DNA of 64,000 nt from CAVQGM01 sp963712065 (GCA_963712065.1 CAVQGM010000002.1:434001-498000), one strand, 5' to 3'. Positions 1-9,419 are shown, counted from the stretch's first letter. Translations and numbers: made by a program. The notes: generated by a model from the sequence alone, not told the origin.

Positions 1-618
1 TTGGCCCTCACCGCCGCCGCCATCACCTGGACCTCGGCGTCGTGGGTGCAGGAGCGCTTCGTCGGCCGCGTGGGGCCCCGTCACCTCGTGCGGCGGGGCT
101 TCGTGATCCTCGCCCTCGGCGTGGTGGGCGTGGCCGTCGCCATCGGCGGGGTGGTGCCGGCCGGTCTCGGCGTGGCGCTGTGGGCCGTGGCCGGCTTCGG
201 CATCGGCCTGGCCTACGCACCCATCTCGTTGACCGTGCTGGCCGAGGCCCGATCCGGCACGGAGGGGGCGGCCACGTCAGCGCTGCAGCTGTCCGACACC
301 CTCGGCGTCGCCCTCGGCACCGGCGTCGCCGGCGCGGTGGTCGCCGTGTTCGAGGGCACCGACCGGGCGACCAGCGACGCGCTGTGGGTCGTGTTCGGCC
401 TGGCCGCGGCCATGGCCGTCGCCGGCGCCCTCGTGGCCCGACGGCTCCCGAACCACCTCGCCGACGGTGCCGAGCCGGTGCCCGCCCACGCCGACGGCCA
501 TCACGACGATGGACGTCAGGCCGATGGAGATCAGGCCGATGGAGATCAGGCCGATGGAGATCAGGCCGATGGAGATCAGGAGGGCGCGCTCGACCAGGAC
601 GCCAGCGTCGACACGTAG
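1..618 (+). CDS. MFS transporter, C-terminal part
   Basis: The gene runs in from before the window, so its start is not visible. The visible 205 residues hold about five hydrophobic segments separated by short loops with Arg-rich turns, such as the RFVGRVGPRHLVRRG stretch between helices. This is typical of the second half of a 12-14 helix major facilitator efflux protein in the inner membrane. The segment GIGLAYAPISLTVLAEA followed by a GTGVAGAVVA helix resembles the DHA2 drug-efflux group. The tail after the last helix is acidic and made of a repeated ADGDQ unit, which is unusual for the family. Its end overlaps the convergent gene by 43 bp. Substrate is unknown. Confidence 0.8.
   Translation: MALTAAAITWTSASWVQERFVGRVGPRHLVRRGFVILALGVVGVAVAIGGVVPAGLGVALWAVAGFGIGLAYAPISLTVLAEARSGTEGAATSALQLSDTLGVALGTGVAGAVVAVFEGTDRATSDALWVVFGLAAAMAVAGALVARRLPNHLADGAEPVPAHADGHHDDGRQADGDQADGDQADGDQADGDQEGALDQDASVDT
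520..579. repeat. 15-bp tandem repeat, four copies
   Basis: Four perfect copies of GCCGATGGAGATCAG lie in frame and encode four ADGDQ units at the C-terminus of the MFS protein. The last copy reaches the stop codon of the convergent DHOD-like gene. It is probably a slippage-prone minisatellite. Confidence 0.9.
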
Positions 619-1580
619 TTGGCCCGCTCGTAGCCGGCCGGGTCGGGGCCGGTGGCCGCCGCCGCGCTGCCGACGAGCTGGCGCACCGAGGTGTACTCGT
701 GGTCGACCATCCAGGCCCGCAGCCCGTCGAGCAGATGGGTGACGTGGCCCGGGCCTCGCCGCAGCAACGCCGAGGTGGTCATGGCCACGTCGGCGCCGGC
801 GAGCAGCACCTTGGTGACGTCGTCCCAGTCGTGGACGCCGCTGCTGGCGGCGAGGGACAGCGTCAGCTCGCCCCGCAGCAGGCCGATCCAACGCAGCGGC
901 AGGCGCAGCTCGTCGGAGGTGCTGAGCACCAGGCGGGGGGTCGGGGCGAGCGTCTCGAGGTCGAGGTCGGGCTGGTAGAAGCGGTTGAACAGCACCAGCC
1001 CGGCCGCCCCGGCGTCCTGCAGGCGGGTGGCGAGGTGGGCGAGGCTCGACCAGTGCGGCGAGAGCTTCACCGCGACCGGGATCGACACGGCGTCGGCGAC
1101 GGTGGCGACCAGCTCGACGGTCTCGTCCTCGAGGTCGGCGCCCGAACGACGGGGGTCGGCGGCGACCCGGTACACGTTGAGCTCGATGGCATCGGCGCCG
1201 GCCTGCTCGAAGAGGTGGGCGTAGCGCACCCACCCGCCGATCGACACGCCGTTGAGGCTCGGGATCACCGGCACCGACACGAGCGACCGGGCCCGTTCGA
1301 CGTGCGTCAGGTAGCGGTCGGGGCCGGTGTTGTAGTCGTCGAGCTCGGGGAAGAACGACGTGGCCTCGCCGAAGCTGTCGGCGTGGGTCTCGAGCATGTC
1401 GTGCACGGCCATGGCGTCGTGCTCGAGCTGCTCCTCGAACAGCGACGGCAGCACGACGGCCCCGACGCCGGCGGCGTCGAGGGCGACGAGGTCGTCGTCG
1501 TGGTTGGTGAGCGGCGACGCCGAGGCCACCACCGGCGAGCGCAGGTCGAGGCCGAGGTAGGTGGTGCGCAGGTCGGTCAT
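576..1580 (-). CDS. dihydroorotate dehydrogenase-like flavoprotein
   Basis: The 334-residue protein has a TIM-barrel DHOD fold: N-terminal TTYLGLDLRSPVVASASPLT, the ADAIELNVY strand, PVAVKLSPHW, and the C-terminal GLVLFNRFYQPDLD region near the FMN phosphate site. It belongs to the DHOD-like proteins often encoded next to nifJ, not necessarily to pyrimidine synthesis. Its ATG overlaps the nifJ stop as ATGA, so the two are translationally coupled. The natural substrate and electron acceptor are unknown; reduced ferredoxin made by NifJ could be a partner, which is inference from the neighbourhood. Confidence 0.85.
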   Translation of the reverse strand: MTDLRTTYLGLDLRSPVVASASPLTNHDDDLVALDAAGVGAVVLPSLFEEQLEHDAMAVHDMLETHADSFGEATSFFPELDDYNTGPDRYLTHVERARSLVSVPVIPSLNGVSIGGWVRYAHLFEQAGADAIELNVYRVAADPRRSGADLEDETVELVATVADAVSIPVAVKLSPHWSSLAHLATRLQDAGAAGLVLFNRFYQPDLDLETLAPTPRLVLSTSDELRLPLRWIGLLRGELTLSLAASSGVHDWDDVTKVLLAGADVAMTTSALLRRGPGHVTHLLDGLRAWMVDHEYTSVRQLVGSAAAATGPDPAGYERANYVSTLASWSSAPS

Positions 1581-4500
1581 GACGAGGCCTCGTCCTCGCG
1601 GAGCTCTTCCACTTCGTGGACGCCGTCGATCTCCTCTTCGTGGGCCACCGTGCGCTCGATGCCGGCGAGCTGCTCGTAGAGCCGCCAGCGCTCGTCCACG
1701 TCGGCCTGGGCCAGGGCGGCGAGGTGGCCGGCGGCCTCGGGATCGGTGCGGCCCAGCACCGCGAACCGCCCCTCGGCGGCGAGGACGTCGCGCACCGGAC
1801 GGGTGGGGGCGTGCGAGTCGAGGTGGAAGGGGTGCTCGTGCTCGCCGAGCCCGGGGTGGTAGCGGTACAGCGGCCAGTAGCCGCTCTTGACCAGCTCCTT
1901 CTGGTGGCTCATCGACGTGGCCATGTCGATGCCGTGGGCGATGCACGTGCTGTAGGCGATGATCAGCGAAGGTCCCGGCCAGGCCTCCGCCTCGCTGAAC
2001 GCCTTCACCGTCTGCACGTCGTTGCCGCCCATGGCGACCTGGGCGACGTACACGTCGCCGTAGGCCATGGCGTCCTGTCCGAGGTCCTTCTTGGGGGTGC
2101 CCTTGCCCGACTGGGCGAACTTGGCGACCGCGCCCCGCGGCGTCGACTTCGAGGCCTGGCCGCCCGTGTTCGAGTACACCTCGGTGTCGAGCACGAGCAG
2201 GTTGACGTCGCGGCCCGAGGCCAGCACGTGGTCGAGGCCCGAGAAGCCGATGTCGTAGGCCCAGCCGTCGCCTCCCACGATCCACACGCTGCGCCGCACC
2301 AGATCGTCGGCGACGGCGGCGAGCCGCTGGAGGTCGTCGGCGAGCCCGGCGCCGGCGGTCTCCCGAGCCGCCCGCAGCCGACGGTGGAGCTCGGCGACCC
2401 GGTCGCGCTGGGTGTGCACGTCGGCCTCGGTGCGCTGGTCGGCGGCGAGGATGGTGCCGACCAGGTCGTCGCCGATCTCGCGGGCGAGCTGCACGAGCAG
2501 CACGCGGGCCAGCTCGTGGCGCCGGTCGACGGCGAGGCGGATGCCGAGGCCGAACTCGGCGTTGTCCTCGAACAGCGAGTTGGCCCACGCCGGCCCCCGA
2601 CCCTCGGCGTTGGTCGACCAGGGGGTGGTGGGGAGGTTGCCGCCGTAGATCGAGCTGCAGCCGGTGGCGTTGGCCACGATGGCCCGGTCACCGAACAGGC
2701 GCGACAGCAGCTCGAGGTAGGGGGTCTCCCCGCAGCCGGCGCAGGCCCCCGAGAACTCGAACAGCGGCTCGAGCACCGCCGCGCCCTTCAGGGTGTCGTG
2801 GGCGAGCAGCGAGCGGTCGAGCTCGGGGAGGGCGAGGAAGGCGTCGAAGCGGGCACGCTCGCGGTCGCGGTGCTCGTCGGCGGGCTCCATGGTGAGCGCC
2901 TTGTGCCGGGCGACCTCCTTGCTGCGGGCCGGGCACACGTCGACGCAGACGCCGCACCCGGTGCAGTCGTCGGGCGCGACCTGGATGGTGAGCAGGTGAC
3001 CGGGCAGGTCCTTCGAGCGGAACGCCTTGGTGGGCACCACGGCGTCGTCGTCGGCGCCGGCCTGCCCTGCCACGGCTTCGGGGGCGAACACCTTCATGCG
3101 CACGGCGGCGTGGGGGCACACGAGCGCGCACTTGCCGCAGTCGATGCACAGCTCGGCGTCCCAGATGGGCAGCTCCCGGGCGAGCATCCGCTTCTCGACG
3201 CGGGCGGTGCCGGTGGGGAAGGTGCCGTCGGGCGGCAGCGCGCTCACCGGGAGCAGGTCACCCTCGCCGGACAGCATGCGGGCGGTGACCCGGGCCACGA
3301 AGTCGGGCACGTCGTCGGGCACCGGGGGGCGGCGGCCGTGGTCGGCGGTGACGGTGCCCGGCACGGCCACCTCGTGCAGCTCGCCGACGGCCCGGTCGAC
3401 GGCGAGGTTGTTGCGCTCGACGACGGCCCGGCCCCGTGAGCCGTACCGGCGCTCGAAGGACCGCTTGATCTCGGTGATGGCCTGCTCCTGGGGGAGCACC
3501 CCCGACAGGGCCATGAAGCACGGCATCATCACCGAGTTGAGCCGCCCGGCCAGGCCCACCTCGCGCGCCACCCGGTAGGCGTCGATGACGAACAGGCGGA
3601 GGCCTTTGTCGACGATCTGTCGCTGCACCTCGAAGGGCAGCCGGTCCCACACCTCGTCCGGTCCGTAGGGGCTGTTGAGCAGGAACGTGGCGCCGGGCTC
3701 GGCCAGGGCGAGCACGTCGAGGCGCTCGAGCAGGTGGAACTGGTGGCACGCCACGAACCCGGCCTGGTCGATGAGGTAGGTCGAGCGGATCGGCGTGTGC
3801 GAGAAGCGCAGGTGCGACACGGTGATCGACCCGGACTTCTTGGAGTCGTAGACGAAGTAGCCCTGGGCCCAGAGGTCGGTGCCGTCGCCGACGATCTCGA
3901 CGGTCGTCTTGTTGGCGCTCACGGTGCCGTCGCTGCCGAGCCCGTAGAACACGGCCCGCACGTCGCTGCGGTCGGTGCGGAACGACGGGTCGGCGGCCAG
4001 GCTCGTGTGCGACACGTCGTCGACGATGCCGACGGTGAAGCGGCGCTTGGGGGCGTCGGCGTCGAGCTGGTCGAGGGACGCCTTGGCCATGGCCGGCGTG
4101 AACTCCTTGGAGGCCAGCCCGTAGCGGCCGCCGAGGACGAGCGGCATCGAGGCCCGGTCGCCGGTCGAGACCGCCTCGGCGAGGGTGGTGATCACGTCGG
4201 TGAGCAGCGGCTCGCCGACGGCGCCGGGCTCCTTGGTGCGGTCGAGCACGGCCACGGCGCGAACGGTCGGGGGCAGGGCGGCGAGGAGGGCCTCGGTGGG
4301 GAAGGGCCGGTAGAGGCGGATGGTGAGCAGGCCCACCTTCTCGCCGGCGGCGACCAGGGCCTCGACCGCTTCGCCGGCGGCCCCGGCCCCGCTGCCCATG
4401 AGCACCAGCACCCGCTCGGCGTCGGGCGCGCCGGTGTAGTCGACCAGTCCGTAGCGACGTCCGGTGCGGGCCTCGAGCTCGGCGAACACGTCGGCGACGA

Positions 4501-5269
4501 TGTCGGGCACGGCGGCGTGGAACGGGGTGGAGGCCTCCCGCGCCTGGAAGAAGACGTCGGGGTTCTGGGCCGAGCCCCGCAGCACGGGCCGGTCGGGGGT
4601 GAGGCCGCGGGCCCGGTGGGCGAGCAGGGCGTCGGTGTCGACGACGGCCCGGAGGTCGTCGTCGTCGAGCAGGGCGACCCGGCCGATCTCGTGGCTGGTG
4701 CGGAACCCGTCGAAGGCGTGGAGGAACGGCACCCGGGCCCGCAGGGTGGCGGCGTGGGCGACGGCGGCGAAGTCGTGGGCCTCCTGCACCGAGCTGGAGA
4801 CGAGGATGGCGAACCCGGTGGTGCGGGCGGCCATGACGTCGCTGTGGTCGCCGAAGATCGACAGGGCATGGGTGGCCACCGCCCGGGCGGCGACGTGGAT
4901 GACCGCCGGGGTGAGCTCGCCGGCGATCTTGTACATGTTGGGCAGCATCAGCAGCAGGCCCTGCGAGGAGGTGAACGTCGTGCCGAGGGCGCCCTCGAGC
5001 ACGGCGCCGTGGAGGGTGCCGGCGGCCCCGGCCTCGCTCTGCATCTCGATGACGTCGGGCACGACGCCCCAGAGGTTCCGCCGCCCCCGGGCCGCCCACT
5101 CGTCGGCGTGCTCGCCCATCGCCGAGGCGGGGGTGATCGGATAGATGGCGATGACCTCGGCGAGGGCGTAGGCGACCCGGGCCGCCGCCTCGTTGCCGTC
5201 GATCATCGCCCACGTCGGAGCCCGCCCACCTGGTGCGGTGGCCGTCGGGCGCGGGTCGGTGAGCGTCAC
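1577..5269 (-). CDS. nifJ: pyruvate:ferredoxin (flavodoxin) oxidoreductase
   Basis: The 1230-residue protein interconverts pyruvate plus CoA with acetyl-CoA, CO2 and reduced ferredoxin or flavodoxin in the cytoplasm, using thiamine diphosphate and Fe-S clusters. It has the full single-chain order: the pyrimidine-binding domain (IYPITPASAMGEHADEW near residue 45), the central gamma domain, two 4Fe-4S motifs (CIDCGKC near 708 and CTGCGVC near 769), and the TPP-binding domain with CAGCGETPY and GDGWAYDIGFSGLDH near 1000. Length is normal for the family. GTG start; no clear ribosome site seen. It forms a two-gene operon with the DHOD-like gene. In an otherwise aerobic-looking set of genes it suggests a role at low oxygen or in reductive carbon metabolism (inference). 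Confidence 0.96.
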   Translation of the reverse strand: MTLTDPRPTATAPGGRAPTWAMIDGNEAAARVAYALAEVIAIYPITPASAMGEHADEWAARGRRNLWGVVPDVIEMQSEAGAAGTLHGAVLEGALGTTFTSSQGLLLMLPNMYKIAGELTPAVIHVAARAVATHALSIFGDHSDVMAARTTGFAILVSSSVQEAHDFAAVAHAATLRARVPFLHAFDGFRTSHEIGRVALLDDDDLRAVVDTDALLAHRARGLTPDRPVLRGSAQNPDVFFQAREASTPFHAAVPDIVADVFAELEARTGRRYGLVDYTGAPDAERVLVLMGSGAGAAGEAVEALVAAGEKVGLLTIRLYRPFPTEALLAALPPTVRAVAVLDRTKEPGAVGEPLLTDVITTLAEAVSTGDRASMPLVLGGRYGLASKEFTPAMAKASLDQLDADAPKRRFTVGIVDDVSHTSLAADPSFRTDRSDVRAVFYGLGSDGTVSANKTTVEIVGDGTDLWAQGYFVYDSKKSGSITVSHLRFSHTPIRSTYLIDQAGFVACHQFHLLERLDVLALAEPGATFLLNSPYGPDEVWDRLPFEVQRQIVDKGLRLFVIDAYRVAREVGLAGRLNSVMMPCFMALSGVLPQEQAITEIKRSFERRYGSRGRAVVERNNLAVDRAVGELHEVAVPGTVTADHGRRPPVPDDVPDFVARVTARMLSGEGDLLPVSALPPDGTFPTGTARVEKRMLARELPIWDAELCIDCGKCALVCPHAAVRMKVFAPEAVAGQAGADDDAVVPTKAFRSKDLPGHLLTIQVAPDDCTGCGVCVDVCPARSKEVARHKALTMEPADEHRDRERARFDAFLALPELDRSLLAHDTLKGAAVLEPLFEFSGACAGCGETPYLELLSRLFGDRAIVANATGCSSIYGGNLPTTPWSTNAEGRGPAWANSLFEDNAEFGLGIRLAVDRRHELARVLLVQLAREIGDDLVGTILAADQRTEADVHTQRDRVAELHRRLRAARETAGAGLADDLQRLAAVADDLVRRSVWIVGGDGWAYDIGFSGLDHVLASGRDVNLLVLDTEVYSNTGGQASKSTPRGAVAKFAQSGKGTPKKDLGQDAMAYGDVYVAQVAMGGNDVQTVKAFSEAEAWPGPSLIIAYSTCIAHGIDMATSMSHQKELVKSGYWPLYRYHPGLGEHEHPFHLDSHAPTRPVRDVLAAEGRFAVLGRTDPEAAGHLAALAQADVDERWRLYEQLAGIERTVAHEEEIDGVHEVEELREDEASS

Positions 5270-5320
5270 GCGTGCATCATGGCGCTGCGCCGGCTCCCCC
5301 CGAAGGGACGAATGTCACCT

Positions 5321-6328
5321 TCACGGGCGGATGAGCACCTTGCACTCCTCGGTGGGGTGCTTGAGGGCGGCGAAGCGCTCGGGCGCCTCGTCGAGGCTCA
5401 CCTCGTCGGTGACGAGCGGGCGGGCGTCGATCCGCTCCTGGTCGAGCAGGGCGATCGTCGTGTGCCAGTCGGCGGCGGTGTAGTAGAAGCTGAACCGCAC
5501 GTCGAGCTCCTTCTGCACCGCGCCGAGCGGCGTCAGCGCGTCGGGTTGGAAGCAGACGCCGGCCACCACCACGGTGGCGTCCACGGCGGCCACGTCGACG
5601 GCGTGCTGGATGAGGCCGGGCACGCCGACGCACTCGATCACCACCCGGGGCAGGTTGCCCACCAGGCGGGTGACCGCGCCGGCCACGTCCTCGGTGGTCG
5701 GGTCGACGGTGGCGGTGGCCCCGAGCTGCTCGGCCATGACCCGGCGGTGGGCCACGGGGTCGCTGACCACGATCTCGCCGGCGCCGAGGGCGCGCAGCCA
5801 CAGGGCGACGGCGAGGCCGACGGGGCCGCCACCGAGCACCACGACGTCGTCGCCGGGCTGCAGGCCGGCCCGCTCGACGGTGTGGAGGGCGACGGCCAGC
5901 GGCTCGACGAGGGCCCCGAGGGTGGCGTCGATCGACGGCGGCAGCCGGAAGGCGGTGAACGCCGGCTGGGCGACGTACTCGGCGAAGGCGCCCGGACGCT
6001 CGATGCCGACCATCGCCGCCGTGAGGCACTTGCGGGGGCGGCCGCCGAGGCACGCCGCGCACCGGCCGCAGGTGGCGAGGGGCATGCCGGCGGCGCGGTC
6101 GCCGGGGCTCCAGCCCTCGACGGCCGGGCCGACGTCGACGACGGTGCCGGTGTACTCGTGGCCGAGGGTCAGCCCGGGGATCGGGAACGCATCGGAGAGG
6201 TGGAGGTCGGAGCCGCAGATCCCGCATGCGTCGACCCGCAGGATCAGCTCGCCCTCCGCGGGGGTGGGGTCGGGCTGTTCGACGACGGCGAGGGGCTGAC
6301 CGAGATCCTGGAGCACGGCGGCACGCAT
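5321..6328 (-). CDS. zinc-dependent medium-chain alcohol dehydrogenase
   Basis: The 335-residue protein oxidises an alcohol or polyol with NAD(P). Catalytic zinc ligands are visible as Cys38 in the CGICGSDLH motif and His57-Glu58 in GHE. Structural zinc is held by Cys87, Cys90, Cys93 and Cys101. The Rossmann turn is VVLGGGPVGLAVA. I chose the ATG at MRAAVLQDLG because the upstream in-frame extension would read through the palindromic repeat. It lies downstream of the monooxygenase on the same strand, with a 50-bp hairpin in the gap. It resembles threonine/sorbitol dehydrogenase relatives; the exact substrate cannot be told. Confidence 0.9.
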   Translation of the reverse strand: MRAAVLQDLGQPLAVVEQPDPTPAEGELILRVDACGICGSDLHLSDAFPIPGLTLGHEYTGTVVDVGPAVEGWSPGDRAAGMPLATCGRCAACLGGRPRKCLTAAMVGIERPGAFAEYVAQPAFTAFRLPPSIDATLGALVEPLAVALHTVERAGLQPGDDVVVLGGGPVGLAVALWLRALGAGEIVVSDPVAHRRVMAEQLGATATVDPTTEDVAGAVTRLVGNLPRVVIECVGVPGLIQHAVDVAAVDATVVVAGVCFQPDALTPLGAVQKELDVRFSFYYTAADWHTTIALLDQERIDARPLVTDEVSLDEAPERFAALKHPTEECKVLIRP

Positions 6329-6353
6329 GGCGCCATGTTCGCACCCGCCACGG

Positions 6354-6403
6354 GTTCTGGTGTGGGTTCCGGTCGCTGGAGCGACCGGAACCCACACCAG
6401 AAC
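6354..6403. repeat. 50-bp palindromic repeat, copy 1
   Basis: Perfect inverted repeat with 24-bp arms beginning GTTCTGGTGTGGG and a GG loop, placed between the monooxygenase stop and the alcohol dehydrogenase start. The same 50-bp architecture recurs at 8505, 33027, 33089 and 51697. Confidence 0.95.
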
Positions 6404-6460
6404 GGCGGGGGGCGGGGTGGCGGGGCGATGGGGCGATGGGGTGGGGGCGGGGGCTGGCGG

Positions 6461-8425
6461 TCAGCCGACGGGGGACCGCTGCGTGATCACGAAGTCGTCG
6501 GGGTCCGGGGCCTTGGTCCAGTCCCAGTAGTCGACGAGGCGCCACGGGCTGAGGATCCAGATCCGGCCCTCGTCGTTGCGGTACCAGGAGTGCTCGATGG
6601 CCGGGCTCGTCCACACGAACGTCGACAGCTCGGCCTGGAGCCGCTCGACGTAGTCGTCGTGGACGTCCTGGCGAGGCTCCATGGCCGTGTGCTCGCCGGC
6701 GAGCAGCAGGTCGAGGCATCCGGAGATGTACCGCATCTGGCACTCGGAGTGGAAGATGAGGCTGCCGCCGCTGGCGAGGTTCGTGCCCGGCCCGTACATG
6801 CAGAACAGGTTGGGGAAGCCCGGCACGGTGATGCCCAGGTAGGCCGACGGCTCGTCGCCCCACTGCTCGGCCAGCACGACGCCGTCGCGGCCCACGATCT
6901 CCATCGGCCACAGGAACCGGTTGGCCTGGAACCCGGTGGCGTAGACGATGAGGTCGACCTCGTGGCGCTCGCCCGACTCGGTGACGACGGCGTGGGGCTC
7001 GATGTGGGCGATGCCCTCGCGCACCAGGTCGACGTCGTCGCGGGTGAGGGTGCGCAGCCAGCTGCCGTTGTCCTGCAGGGTGCGCTTGCCGGTGGCGGGG
7101 TAGTCGGGGATGACCTTGGCCAGCAGCTCGGGGTCGTCGCCCACCTGGCTGGTGATCCAGTCGGTGAACATCTGCCGGGCGAAGTCGTTGGTGGCGCTGA
7201 CCGAACGCTCCTGGTCGGGCCAGTCCGGGTCGATGCGGGCGGCCTCGATCCCGCCGTCGCAACCGGGCCAGAAGAGGAGGAACCGGTACCACCGCCCGTA
7301 GAAGGGGAGGTGGCGGATCGCCCACCCGACGCCCGGGCCGACGGCATCGTGGTAGCTCGGGTTGGGGAACATCCACTGGGCCGTCCGCTGGAAGACCGTG
7401 AGGTGGGCGACGTCGTCGGCGATCGCCGGCGCGATCTGGAAGCCGCTGGCGCCGGCGCCGATGAGCGCCACCCGCTTGCCGCGGTGGTCGACGGCGTGGT
7501 CCCAGCGGGCCGAGTGGAACGACGGGCCGGCGAAGGTGTCCATGCCCGGGATGTCGGGGAGGTGCGGGCGGTTCAGCTGCCCGACCGCCGAGATGACGGC
7601 CCGGGCCTCGAGCACCTCGTCGCGCGAGTCGTCGTCGGCGTCGGCCGGTCGCACGGTGACCTGCCAGGTGGCGGTGTCGTCGTCCCAGCGGGCGGCGACC
7701 ACCTCGGTCTCCCAGCGCACCGACGGGCGGAGGCCGTGGCGGTCCATGACCTCGGAGAAGTAGGCCTGCAGCTCGGGCTGGCGGGCGAAGAACTCGGTCC
7801 AGTGGTCGCTCGGCTCGAACGAGTAGCAGTAGAAGTGGTTGCCCACGTCGACCCGGCAGCCCGGGTAGGAGTTCTCGTACCAGGTGCCGCCGGTGTCGGG
7901 GTTCTTCTCGATGATGGTGAACGGGATGCCGGCCTCCTGCAGGCGGATGCCGGCCAGCAGGCCCGACTGGCCGCAGCCGATCACGACCACGGGGAAGGCG
8001 GCTCGGGCGTCGGGATCCGCGTGCACCTCGACGCGACGGGCGTCGGTGCCGTCGAGCTCCATCTCCTCGAGCACCATCGGGACGTACTCCTCGGGCACGT
8101 CGGCGCACACGAGCCAGCTCATCATCTCGCGGATCAGCTCGGGTCCCGGCTGGTCGGGGAGCACGCACCCGCCGTCGCGGTAGGCGGTGATCACGTCCAG
8201 GGCGACGCGCCTGGCCTCGGCCTTCTCCTCGTCGGAGAGGTAGCCCTGCACCTCGTTGAGGAACAGCCCGTGGGGACGCAGCGGGCCCCGGATGAAGGAC
8301 GGGTCGCCGGTCATGTGCACGAGCGACAGCAGCAGGGTCGGGATGCTGACGTCCTCGAGGGCGGCGGCGATGGTCGCGTCGTCGTCGGTGATCGGCTGGC
8401 CGGAGTGCGGGTTGCGTTCGGTCAC
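6461..8425 (-). CDS. flavin-containing Baeyer-Villiger-type monooxygenase
   Basis: About 654 residues, with an N-terminal extension of roughly 130 residues before the first Rossmann motif. FAD site: VVVIGCGQSGLLAG. The type I Baeyer-Villiger fingerprint FxGxxxHxxxW is present as FAGPSFHSARW, and the NADPH site follows as ALIGAGASGFQIAP. Such enzymes insert oxygen next to ketones to make esters or lactones, or N/S-oxidise. I took the GTG giving VTERNPHSGQ as start. A longer start at 8500 would translate a hexanucleotide repeat and half of a palindrome, which is unlikely. A tiny four-codon ORF (MIGP) preceded by AGGAG overlaps this GTG and may couple its translation. Downstream neighbour is an alcohol dehydrogenase, fitting a ketone/alcohol degradation pair (inference). 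Confidence 0.88.
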   Translation of the reverse strand: MTERNPHSGQPITDDDATIAAALEDVSIPTLLLSLVHMTGDPSFIRGPLRPHGLFLNEVQGYLSDEEKAEARRVALDVITAYRDGGCVLPDQPGPELIREMMSWLVCADVPEEYVPMVLEEMELDGTDARRVEVHADPDARAAFPVVVIGCGQSGLLAGIRLQEAGIPFTIIEKNPDTGGTWYENSYPGCRVDVGNHFYCYSFEPSDHWTEFFARQPELQAYFSEVMDRHGLRPSVRWETEVVAARWDDDTATWQVTVRPADADDDSRDEVLEARAVISAVGQLNRPHLPDIPGMDTFAGPSFHSARWDHAVDHRGKRVALIGAGASGFQIAPAIADDVAHLTVFQRTAQWMFPNPSYHDAVGPGVGWAIRHLPFYGRWYRFLLFWPGCDGGIEAARIDPDWPDQERSVSATNDFARQMFTDWITSQVGDDPELLAKVIPDYPATGKRTLQDNGSWLRTLTRDDVDLVREGIAHIEPHAVVTESGERHEVDLIVYATGFQANRFLWPMEIVGRDGVVLAEQWGDEPSAYLGITVPGFPNLFCMYGPGTNLASGGSLIFHSECQMRYISGCLDLLLAGEHTAMEPRQDVHDDYVERLQAELSTFVWTSPAIEHSWYRNDEGRIWILSPWRLVDYWDWTKAPDPDDFVITQRSPVG

Positions 8426-8462
8426 GGACCGATCATGCCGCGCTCCTGCCTCGATCGTGAGC

Positions 8463-8504
8463 GTGCCCGTGCCCGCGCCCGTGCCCGTGCTCGTACCCAT
8501 GCTC
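8463..8504. repeat. degenerate hexanucleotide repeat (GTGCCC)n
   Basis: About seven imperfect GTGCCC units lie directly against copy 2 of the palindromic repeat, upstream of the monooxygenase start. Confidence 0.8.
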
Positions 8505-8554
8505 GTTCTGGTGTGAGAAGTGGTCGCCCGACCGACCGGATCTCACACCAGAAC
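8505..8554. repeat. 50-bp palindromic repeat, copy 2
   Basis: Starts GTTCTGGTGTGAGA and ends TCTCACACCAGAAC. The 22-bp arms carry three mismatches near the loop, so this copy is partly decayed. It sits between tRNA-Gly and the monooxygenase. Confidence 0.93.
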
Positions 8555-8581
8555 CAGGGAGTGGGGGTGGGGTGGGGGTGG

Positions 8582-8653
8582 AGCGGGTGACGGGAATCGA
8601 ACCCGCATCACCAGCTTGGAAGGCTGGGGCTCTAGCCATTGAGCTACACCCGC
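8582..8653 (-). tRNA. tRNA-Gly (TCC)
   Basis: On the minus strand the sequence folds as a 72-nt tRNA. Acceptor GCGGGTG pairs with CACCCGC, the T-arm carries GGGTTCGATTCCC, and the anticodon loop CTTCCAA gives anticodon TCC. CCA is not encoded. Confidence 0.95.
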
Positions 8654-8726
8654 GAGGGATCCTCACGGTAGGCGATCGTGCGGGCGGGGATCGACCCGCG
8701 GGGCCCTCGGGCGACCCCGTCGTGGG

Positions 8727-9116
8727 TCAGGTCGTCTGCAGGATGAGCACGCTGCAGGGAGCCTTGTGGGCGATCGAGTTGGGCACGCTGCCGAGCACCC
8801 GGCCCTTGCCCTTCATGCCCTTGTTGCCGACGATGATCAGGTCGGCGTCGACCGCCTCGGCGACCTCGAGGATGCCGTCGACCGGGTCGCCCGACAGCAC
8901 GTGGGAATGGGTCTTGACCGAGGTCTCGGCACCCAGCGAGTCGAGCCACGCCTCGCCGTGGCGGAGTGCCTCGGCCTCGGTGAGGTTCCCCTCGGCCTCG
9001 GGGTGCAGGACGAGGTAGACCTCGGCCCCGAACGGCGCCGCCAGCTCGAAAGCGCTGTGGGCGATGCTCCGTCCTCGCTCGATCTTCACCACTCCGACGA
9101 CGATCCGCTCGAACAT
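8727..9116 (-). CDS. universal stress protein (UspA family)
   Basis: A 129-residue single-domain Usp: MFERIVVGV first strand, a central helix-rich part, and the C-terminal nucleotide-binding signature VGNKGMKGKGRVLGSVP. Proteins of this family bind ATP or AMP and act in stress or dormancy; the exact role is unknown. A GGGAGG ribosome site lies about 8 nt before the ATG. A close paralogue is at 25356, sharing the GSVPNSIAH motif and the CSVLI ending. Confidence 0.93.
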   Translation of the reverse strand: MFERIVVGVVKIERGRSIAHSAFELAAPFGAEVYLVLHPEAEGNLTEAEALRHGEAWLDSLGAETSVKTHSHVLSGDPVDGILEVAEAVDADLIIVGNKGMKGKGRVLGSVPNSIAHKAPCSVLILQTT

Positions 9117-9149
9117 CCCCTCGCCACCTCCCGTTCGCCCTCCGGCCCC

Positions 9150-9327
9150 GCCACCATAGGCGTCCGGCCGCGGGAGCTCCCGTCCAGCGGCAACGGCGGC
9201 TTCGCCACCTCGTGGGGACCGGGTGCGGCCCGCGACCTCGTCGTGCGGGGACGGGGCGGTGTGCCCCAGGACGCCGAGGCGGTCGTGCTCAACTTCGTGG
9301 CCGACGTCGTGGGCTGGTACGGCTGAG
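9150..9327 (+). pseudogene. remnant of a secreted repeat-domain protein
   Basis: The last codons of this stretch read RGRGGVPQDAEAVVLNFVAD before a stop. This resembles the GVPxDAxAVVLNVT repeat common in secreted, surface-layer-like proteins of actinobacteria. No start, signal peptide or further repeat units are present, so it looks like a decayed C-terminal scrap. This call rests on motif recall only. Confidence 0.4.
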
Positions 9328-9419
9328 CGTCCCGCGCCGTGCCGGGCTCGAGCATCAAATAGGAATAAATCGCACTAAACGCGGTTGTCGCCGGTGTCGC
9401 CGATGAAAGGACGACCGCC

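Noticed and set aside
8426..8500. N-terminal extension of the monooxygenase
   Set aside because: It would translate the GTGCCC hexamer repeat; family similarity does not need it.
3734..8590. 1618-codon open frame on the plus strand opposite nifJ, adh and the monooxygenase
   Set aside because: Antisense to three clearly real genes, with biased His/Gly/Val composition typical of the complement of GC-rich coding DNA.
8572..9018. ORF containing VTGIEPASPAWKAGALAIELHP
   Set aside because: This is the well-known spurious translation across a tRNA gene; the DNA is tRNA-Gly.
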